Shown here one piece after another: positions 56,041 through 64,000 of a DNA stretch of 64,000 nt. The notes under the pieces were generated by a model. That model worked only from the letters and a program-made list of their open reading frames with translations. It was not told the DNA's origin and searched no databases. Each line of letters opens with the position of its first letter. The stretch's first letter is position 1. Source of the DNA: Humulus lupulus (lineage: Eukaryota; Streptophyta; Magnoliopsida; Rosales; Cannabaceae); contig NC_084799.1 in the NCBI RefSeq assembly GCF_963169125.1, forward strand, positions 106,159,143-106,223,142, read 5' to 3'. Position numbers and translations under genes: made by a program.

Positions 56041-58575
56041 CTGTAACACCCAACATTTTCATAATACATTTTTTTTATTATAAATCAGAGTTTCAATACA
56101 TAAAATGTACAAGTTTACAAATTTAAGAAATAGTATTGGAAAAATAGTGTTTAAAATATGATTTTATGTTATTAACCAGATTAAAGAGAGAGAGAGAGAG
56201 AAACTTGAGTAGTCAAGTATTGGACCCAAATGTCATATAATTTTAATTGGGGATTTTTATAAAATTAAGAAAGTTTTGTTAAAGGGCTTATTTGAAAAGA
56301 ATTTTAATACTTTGGGGTCCAAATGCAATTTAAAAAAAAAGGCTTCAGCCTTATTTACCTATAGCCTCTCTCTCTCTCCTCAAAAATTTTCTTCTCTTTC
56401 TCTCTCCTTCTCTTCCTCTTTCTTTCTCTCTCTTTTTCCGCTTTGTGTGCTACTGTTGCCGACGACGAATGACCGCTTTCTGGCCACTACATATAGCCAC
56501 GTGCCGGACCATTGGATTCAGAGCTCACTCACCGATTAAGCACCTCAACCAATCGATTTAAGTTCGGCCACCACGCGACTTCAAAGTTGCGATTCGGCCA
56601 ACTCGAGCATCCGTTTGCCGATCCGTCACCACCATCGTGTTCCTCGTGTTGTGGGCTTCAAAACCCAATAACTTGTTCCCACATCTACCATAGTTGGGTG
56701 GTGGGCCCACCACGAGCCACTGCGATCCACCGTAGACCGACGGTCAAAACTTAGTTTCGAGGTTCCGGAGTTCGTTTTGAGTTTCAGGAAATCATCGCTT
56801 GGCTTGTTGTGAAACCCGATCATTGTGGTATAATTTCTTTAACCTATATTGTGATTAATTATAATAATTGTTATTATGTGTATTTATAGTATATATTTAT
56901 ATATTCTTGATGTACTGAATATTTCTATAATTATAATGGTTGTCTGGGATTAAATGTATTTTTTTATATAGGTTTTGATTTTGGGTTTGTCCATTTTATA
57001 GCCGTTGTGCTGCCCAATTTTATAGAAAATAATAGCCAATTAATAAATTTTAAAAAGACATATTTAATTGATTTTCTATTAATATGGAAATTATTATGAT
57101 TAATTAATTTTAATTATTATTATTATTTTGTTAAGTAAATCAAGAATATAGTTTCATGTATATATATATATATATGAAAAATGTGATTTATAGTGAACTT
57201 ATTATTTAACATTTATTATTGTATATAAATATTTTCGTTAATATTTGAACATTAAAATAATATCAAATATTAGTTTCTTATAGTTATTGATATTTGTAAG
57301 ACCAGTGAATTTTGGAGAAAGTATATTTATTATGCCACTGGGATTGATATTATGACTATTTGAATATACATTCACATACATATTGTTATTGAGGTATTTT
57401 GTTATTAATATTGAAATAAGTTTATTTATAGACAAAAATTATTATTATTATTATTATTATTATTAAGGTATCATAAAAATACATTATATTATGAGTAAGG
57501 CCTAAAGAAGTGTTTTGTATAGAGGATTATGATGCATGAAGAGTGTTAGCATTATGATGATAATAATTATTATTATCATTTATGTGGTTTCTAGTATTGT
57601 TAATATACACCATCAATAGTGTATATTTACGATTTTTATAGAATTTAATAAATGATGTACCTTGAATAGGATCTGTATGGATTGGATTGATTAACTCTTG
57701 GTGAGTAGTTTTAAAATAAGCTAAGGACCTAAGGTAAGTAAATTTCACATTTTGTGCTTAAGTGTGAGATGCATGAATACATTGATTGTGTATGTCTGAT
57801 GAGTTAAGTATGGGATGATGATGCATATGATGAGTATGTTATGAATGGTTGTACAAGTTATATGTGGTGTGTATATCATAATGGATTATATGATATATAA
57901 TAGACGAGTTTCATGATATGTAAAAGTTTTCTTAATTGGTTAAGTTTGATATGAGTTATGTGGAAGTATGTGTTCTCATGTTGATGAATACGTGGATTAC
58001 CTTCTATGTTCATGATTTTGTTACATGTTATGATATATGAAGCCTTAAGTTCTTAGGCTGGAAACCTTAGACATGAGCCATAGCTCTACGTTAAGGTATA
58101 ACAATGCCACTAACCCAAAGTTTCATGTATTATGACTAAAGATGTTTTGAGTTATATAAGATGTGATACAATGCCTTGATTGAATACCATCAAACGTGAA
58201 TCATGAACATGAACATTGGCATTTCAGCATCAGCATATGCATGGCATGTACAGTTATGTGATATAAGACCATGCATATGAATATGAGAAAAGTTATGAAA
58301 TGCCTTGAAAAGTCTTATGTAAAGTTAAACATTTTAATGACACGAGGCTTAAGCGAAGTGATAATAAGATGTTTAAAAAAAAGGTGCCACTGTTTCAATG
58401 AAGCAATCAAGTAAGTTTAGTCAAGAAGACAGAGGTCTTTAAGGCTTATAGTGGCTGCCCACCAGTGTGGGCTAGGTCAGAGTTGACCATTCAGATTTGT
58501 TTGCCGTGTTCCCATCTTTCTCCTCCATATGTGTAATAAGTATGGCAGCTATGGCAACAATGAAATGAGTGTTAT

Positions 58576-60936
58576 TGTAACGCCCTGGCTACCCCAGAAC
58601 AGTTACGGTGAACGGTGGACCGGAAATTTGACTCACTACCTGAGTCCTTTGGTCAAAAACGTGCTCTAAGTGTAATTAATAGGTTAAGGTATAAAACCAA
58701 TAAAAAGGAAATGAAGATTTTCATTACAAACTGCTCTGCAGAACTAAACAAAACATTTACAAGTGGTTCTCAGTACAAAATGGTCATTACTGTTTTAAAT
58801 TTACAATTCCGCCGACCTAAGCGGCAAAAATAAGGTAAACCCCCTAGTTCCTCTGAGAACTCCTTGGCCGTGGTGGTCAAGCGGCCGCATATGTACACAT
58901 CACCACATCAGCTCTCCACTCAAGGCTAGGTGAGCTTTTCTTTCCCTTTACCTGCACCACATAGCACCCATGAGCCAAAGCCCAGCAAGAAAACATAACA
59001 CTTTATATAAACATTATCAAATGATTATCATTATAATCACACTGAGCATAAAGCTTTTAAACAAGTGAGTGAACACCACATGGTTCAAGAGGGAGAGTGG
59101 CTGCTAGGTAAGCCACTAGCCTCCAAGTGCTTATTTCATTCATCGACCCTCGGGGTCGGTCTGGCATTAATGCTCTTTGAGCCATTCAATGCTAATAGTC
59201 GATTAGATCTAATCTCTATTGGCTTGCATGATCCACGCTATGGCCGTTCTGACTAATGAGTCAGCGCTAGGTGACCAGTGTCCAGTATCACTGCCGAACC
59301 TGACTAATAAGTCATAGCTTCACAGTTGATACTAACACCTTTGCCAATTCTGACTGATGAGTCAGTGCAGCGTGACCAGTGCCCAGTGCCACTGCCGAAC
59401 GTGACTAATGAGTCACAACTTCACAGTTGATACTAGCAACTTTGCCAAACCTGACTAATAAGTTAGTACCATGCACAAGTGAGCAACATATGCCCAACAT
59501 TCTAATTCAATCCATGTCCATATTACACAACCAACATGCCTCACGAGTATCCATGCATGTCACACTTGGGGTGCAGTTTTCTTACCTCTGGTTCGAGCTA
59601 GAATGAATAAAAGAATGACCCTGAGAACGATCAAACTTTTGGTCCTTTAGCGGTTACCTGGTCATGACCAATTATGGGATTCCATCAATAAAATGAACAA
59701 TAAAAGGTCCCCAAACCAAAACCTAACCTCCGGGACACCAAACACTACTCAACCGGGTAGTAGGTTCAACTTCGGGGCCTTAGACTTGCATCCCCGAGCC
59801 AAAAAGCCATTTCTGGCCAAAAGGCCACTAAGGGTCGCGGCCCTCCTTGGCCATGTCGCAGCCCGCCCCTCAAACAGAGGCGCCCAAACTCAGCTTTCCC
59901 CAAGGGTCGCGGCTCTCCCTGGCCATGCTGCGGCGCAACCCCCAGTTCAGCCAAAACCCCTGTTTTTCTTCCCCTACGATTTCTCTTGGAACCAACCCAT
60001 CAAACCCAGTTTAAACACCACCCAAACCTCCAATAAAATCCCTAAACTTGTTCTATATCACACCCTTAGCAAAACCCAAGACAAACCCCAATTAAAACTT
60101 CCATCAATTCCAACAATCCTCCATAAAAACACAAGCTGAAAACTAACATAAAAACAGGGATAAACCATAAAGTTAATGGACAAAGCTTACCTCAAACCTG
60201 GAATTGAACCTTCTCCAATGGCTGAACTAAGTCTAAAACCTCAGCCCCTTGATCTCCTAGCTTGATTCCACCCTTTGAGCTCAAAACACCAAAGAAGGAA
60301 AGAAGGAAATGGATGCACGGGAAGGAGAAAGTTCACTCTCTGTTTTTGCTATGTTTTATACAGTTTCTACAGCCATCTAAAACCATATATATCCTAGCCA
60401 AATGACCTAAATGCCCCTAGGTCATTTAAGGCTTCTAAAACCACTTCAAGGGTAATTTTGGCATTTTCCACCTACACCGTTAATGATAATTAACGCTTCC
60501 CAATTCCTGTTAATCTCAATATACTCAAACACCAATAATTCACATCTCGTTACCCTTTAATGCCCGGTAACACTCTAGTCATTAAAACACCCCGAGACTC
60601 ACCCCGAGCCCCGAGCTTAAGCCTGTTATGACCAAACCGATAATTAACATTCCTTGATCGTCTCATGCCAAATGGCTCGAGCAAACCCACATCATAATGT
60701 GGTCTCAAATTATATTACCAACATGCGTGCAAATAAACAATTTACCCACAACGGGCCAAATTACCATCACACCCCTGTAATTAGAAATATGGACTCACAT
60801 GCATGCATTTCACATCATATCATAATATAATCAACATATGCATGCGTTTATCAATTAATAACATAATTAAGCAAGTATGGCCCTCCCGGCCTACTATTCA
60901 CGCCGTAAAACACATCGGAGAATTCGGGGCATTACA
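58576..60936 (-). mobile_element. Solo LTR of the TGTAACG group, 2361 bp
   Basis: On the minus strand it starts TGTAATGCCCCGAATTCTCC and ends GGGGTAGCCAGGGCGTTACA. The 5-bp TSD GTTAT is at 58571-58575 and 60937-60941. It shares long stretches with 40435-42858 (opposite orientation), for example CTTGGCCGTGGTGGTCAAGC. Donor-like GAG|GTAAGAAAA is at 59585 and acceptor-like GTGCAG|GTAAAG at 58952 on the minus strand. Frames such as 59693-60139 have no recognisable product. Confidence 0.85.
59249..59467. repeat. Tandem units carrying TGACT/AGTCA palindromes
   Basis: Two diverged units of about 110 bp. Palindromes read CTGACTAATGAGTCAG, CTGACTAATAAGTCAT, CTGACTGATGAGTCAG, GTGACTAATGAGTCAC and CTGACTAATAAGTTAG. 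Between them recur GACCAGTGYCCAGTRYCACTG and CACAGTTGATACTA. The array lies inside the intron-like interval of the solo LTR. Confidence 0.8.
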
Positions 60937-61531
60937 GTTATGATGAGCCTAGCTGTGATGATGGCTAGCCGGAGGAGAACCCATGGGATTTTATATGATA
61001 TGTGTAACAAGCCCTGCAGGCACTGGCCGAATCAAACAGTGTGTACAAGTGAAATTGGGCCCATAAAAATGTGAAAGTAAAAGAAAGAGCATAAAAGTAA
61101 AGTTTGAAAGTGCATGAGCAATAAATGAAATGCATAAGTATATAAGTCAGTATATTAGTATATGTGCACTTCAAACTCACGACATTATTGTGTATGTGTA
61201 TGCATGAGATTTACTTACTGAGTGTTAGCTCATTAAGTTATTTTCCAACATTTTTCCAGGTGTGGCTTTAGATGTTGAGCAACTTGTGGAGCATGGACTC
61301 AGTAGCAATGCAATAGTGGTTTAGGGTTTTTCATATTGCTACATTAAATTTAAAGTATTCATACGTGTAATAATTTCTATTAATAAGTTTATATAAAAAA
61401 TTTTAATTTTTATGTATTTCCTAGTATCATTTTATTTAATTCATTTGGTCAAGAGCCTAACATACTCGTAAACCCTGGAATTACGAGTATGTGGCAGACA
61501 TAACCTACCTTATGGGCGTAACACAGCTAGC

Positions 61532-62022
61532 ACCCAATATCCATTCGGGGATAGCTGGAATGGGGCTATGCCGATAAACTTCAAAAAGTCGACATAGTAT
61601 TGGTGCAATGGCAAAGCTGCACCAGCTTGGAGATGAGATGCGCTTCAGGCCTCGAGGCCATGGACGCTCTCATGCGCTCTCTCACCCTCCCAAGATGGGT
61701 GCACCCACATCGCACTGGTGTACTCCACGTGGTGGGTTGTAATCATCTCCAAAGCTCCTTGGTGTCTGAGCTTTTTGGGGGTCACCTCCACCTCGACACC
61801 CGTGGCGGTATAAGTTTTGTCCGATGGCAGGGGACCAATGTTCACCTCTTCCTCCGAGAGGCCGTGTCGAAGGGGCCTCTCTACTGCTGCGAGTGGTTTT
61901 CCCTTACCATGAGAGCTTGACTACTCTCCGCCACTCACTTTCCCCTCCCAGGCCATCTCTGTTATCTCGGAGTCGAACGCGTAGAATGCTTGCTGGTGTG
62001 GTTGTTCATGCTCCTCGGACAT
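61532..62022 (-). pseudogene. Gypsy-type gag-like gene, upstream part
   Basis: ATG at 62022 follows a good 3' splice-site sequence (TTTCTTATTTCAG). The frame starts MSEEHEQPHQQAFYAFDSEI and meets TAG at 61920. It continues with EEEVNIGPLPSDKTYTATGV to about 61620. In a shifted frame LPLHQYYVDFLKFIGIAPFQ and LSPNGYWVLA give the N-terminal half of the Transposase_28-like domain, cut at 61532 by the solo LTR. Identification rests on the continuity of this domain with 55500-56040. Confidence 0.6.
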
Positions 62023-62090
62023 CTGAAATAAGAAACCAAGCAGTTAGCGTCATGGCCCGAAGAAATATAGGCAAAAAATGAGAACCCTTT

Positions 62091-64000
62091 TGTAACGCCC
62101 TGGATAGCCAAGACCGCTACACTGTGTGACTATAAAAGTGCCAGACTTGCTAATCAAGCCATTTAATTAAAAACGTGTTACCGAAACTATAATGGAACTA
62201 GGGTTAAAAGATTTTGTTCTCAAAAGCTGCATTTCTTATAAATAAACATTTTCTATTTACACGGGATCCCAAAATTAACAGAATTAAAACCATTTACAAA
62301 AGATTCGAGATTTAATTACAGTATTAGTCATACTAAGGCAAAATAGACAGTTAAGCAATCCCTGTCTTGATCCACTCCTCGGCCATGGCGACTGAATAGT
62401 TGATTATGTACATTCTGCCCTGCAGCCCTCCACCTTAGGGTTGGTCCAACTTTCCTTTGCCTTTACCTGCACCACGTAGCACCCATGAGCCAAGTCCCAT
62501 CAAGAAAACCCAATAACAGAGCATAAGCAATCAACAGACAATCCAATATCTCATAAAACATAGGCATGTTCTCAATCATATAAGCATTCATGATAATCAA
62601 GTATTCAGCATACTAAACCTATCAACTCATATCAATCACCAATTTACAAATGATAACTAGGGTTAGCGCCCTTAGGCCGCACCCTCTGTTTATCCCACTG
62701 ACTCTGGCCCGCTTAAACCGAGCTCAGTGATTATTAAGTTGTCCTCGGCTACCAGTGGCCAAGCCGCGCCCTGTGCGCAAATATTGTATACGGCACCCTT
62801 AGGATGTCTATCACATGTCCCATGGCATAATACCATCATTGACATTATACAGGTATCAGGAGCACTTAGTCCCATCACAAAAAAAATACCGAGTGTAGTT
62901 TTCTTACCTTTAAACTCACTAGTTTTGCTCACTTGATCCTTGAGCACGATCCCCCTTAAGCCCTAGCGCACACCTAATCACAACCATAGGTCAAAATCAT
63001 CACCAAACCTCAAGTCCAAAACCTAGCCTCGGGACCAATCCCGAGCCCTCGGGAAGCTCTAATTCCACCAAACGGGGTGGTGGAATCGAACCCCGAACCC
63101 CCGGGCAAAAACCCTTGAAAATAACTCAAAAACCCTCTTCTGGGAGCAGGGTAGCGCTACAGCGCTCTCTGGAGGGTGCTACAGCGCTACAAGCACAACC
63201 AAAATCCCCCAGACAACCAAGCCTAGCGCTACAGTGCCCAAAGGCTAGCGCTGTAGCGCGAGTCACAGAACCAGCACCCCTGCATTTTTCCTTCCTACGA
63301 TTTCCCCGAGCCAACCCTTACCAAAACTTTTCCAATCTTCAACCAAACTTAAAAACAAGCTTATCAACACACTCCACTCATCCCAAGCATCCCAAATACA
63401 TAAAACCCAATCATATGCACCCCTAATCTCATAATTCACCATGGTTGAACCTCAAACTCATAAACTTCAGCACAGCAGTCAAAACCTCAGAATTTACAGC
63501 TTAGAATTTCATACCTTCAATGGGGATTTGACCTTAGGTCAGCTTCTACACCTCCTTGGCTTAATCCTCCTCAAACCCCTGGATTGAATTCCCTAGAGGT
63601 CCCACCAAATTCAGCTTAGACACCATAGTTCAATACCAAAACCAAAAACTGAAGAAACTTCAAAGGCTTACCTCTACTAAATGGCTTATTCTTGCTAAAC
63701 CCTTGCCAAATCTTTAAGCCAGACCAAGAACTCTTGCCTCAGGCTTACTCTGGCTTCGCCTGGGTTTCTGCTCCAAAATACCTCAAGAACTGTTGAAGAA
63801 AACCTAGACCGACCTTGAAAAAATGGCCTGCTCTTCTTTCCCTTTTCTTTCCCTTCTTTTCTTTCTTTCTTTTTCTTTCTTTTCTCAGACTTCTACTTCA
63901 TTCTACAAACTCCACTGAGCATAAAGCCTCAGTTATGCCTATCTTTATATGCCAAATGACCACAATACCCTCCCCTTTAATTCTAAATCCTTTAATCCAC
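62091..64000 (-). mobile_element. LTR of the TGTAACG group, cut by the window edge
   Basis: Its left boundary at 62091 reads TGTAACGCCCTGGATAGCCA on the plus strand, which is the minus-strand end ...CCAGGGCGTTACA. It is closely related to 14692-17229 and shares the cluster of AGCGCT palindromes (63153-63260), the block CACCACGTAGCACCC and intron-like signals (donor 62907, acceptor 62467 on the minus strand). The left flank is CCTTT; the other end is outside the window, so solo or full element cannot be decided. Confidence 0.8.

Larger units (their letters stand above)
56041..61526 (+). mobile_element. Solo LTR of a TGTAACAC-type group, about 3.1 kb, with a nested LTR
   Basis: Begins CTGTAACACCCAAC and ends GGGCGTAACACAG; the flanking 5-bp repeat CTAGC is at 56036-56040 and 61527-61531. 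It splits the gag-like gene within ...NGYWVLA and its continuation. The expected TG/CA termini lie one base in from each end. Contents: (GA)n at 56186-56202, a CT-rich leader-like block 56364-56440, (TAT)n at 57438-57464, a donor-like AAG|GTAAGTAAAT at 57734 and an acceptor-like TTTCCAG|GT at 61259. No supported coding region. Confidence 0.75.

Noticed and set aside
1..64000. Host protein-coding genes, tRNA or rRNA genes, organelle inserts
   Set aside because: I looked for them throughout and every recognisable coding domain belongs to a transposable element; no cloverleaf or rRNA-like stretch was noticed, though small RNA genes could be missed by eye.

Overview
This window is nuclear DNA from a flowering plant, very probably a eudicot. 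It is AT-rich and consists almost entirely of transposable elements: Ty1/Copia and Ty3/Gypsy LTR retrotransposons, an hAT element and a Mutator-like (MULE) element. I see no intact host gene, no tRNA or rRNA gene and no CRISPR array. The species cannot be fixed from the sequence alone. All positions and target-site duplications (TSDs) were read by eye.

The layout is a deep nest of insertions. Outermost is a minus-strand Gypsy-type gag-like gene with a Transposase_28-like domain (55147-56040 and 61532-62022, perhaps also 1-1146). It was hit by a Copia LTR that survives as a solo LTR (1147-55146, TSD ATATG), whose two halves now lie about 50 kb apart. Inside that LTR sit another Copia solo LTR (1694-3728) and a MULE (4531-54666, 9-bp TSD TTAATAGAA, TIRs of about 160 bp). 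Inside the MULE is an Athila-like Gypsy element (about 6147-53676) with two LTRs, a tRNA-Asp type primer-binding site, and broken gag, protease, RT, RNase H and integrase.

Within the Athila-like element lie Copia-1 (9291-13143, plus), Copia-2 (13348-25563, minus, inside the 5' LTR of Copia-3), Copia-3 (25564-39614, plus), and solo LTRs at 40435-42858 (TSD GTACT), 45705-47500 (TSD CCTAT) and 51003-53602 (TSD ACCTC). Copia-2 carries a solo LTR at 14692-17229 (TSD TTAAA). Copia-3 carries an hAT element at 33230-37743 (8-bp TSD with one mismatch). To the right, the outer Gypsy gene is split by a solo LTR at 56041-61526 (TSD CTAGC), itself split by another at 58576-60936 (TSD GTTAT). A further LTR of that group begins at 62091 and leaves the window.

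Every coding region is decayed by stops and frameshifts. The least damaged reading frames are the Copia-2 RT/RNase H (17811-19181) and gag-protease (20178-21731), the Copia-3 gag-integrase (29791-31212) and the Copia-1 integrase (11301-12605). Nothing looks able to move by itself.

I found no new enzymatic system. The most interesting pattern is an intron-like signal shared by six LTRs that begin with TGTAAC or a variant: each has an AG|GTAAG donor followed 0.4-1.2 kb later by a CAG/TAG|GT acceptor, and tandem repeats often lie between them. Other notable points are an 883-bp LTR-like segment flanked by an exact 89-bp duplication, traces of recombination at the left edge of Copia-2, and the reconstructable order of insertions.
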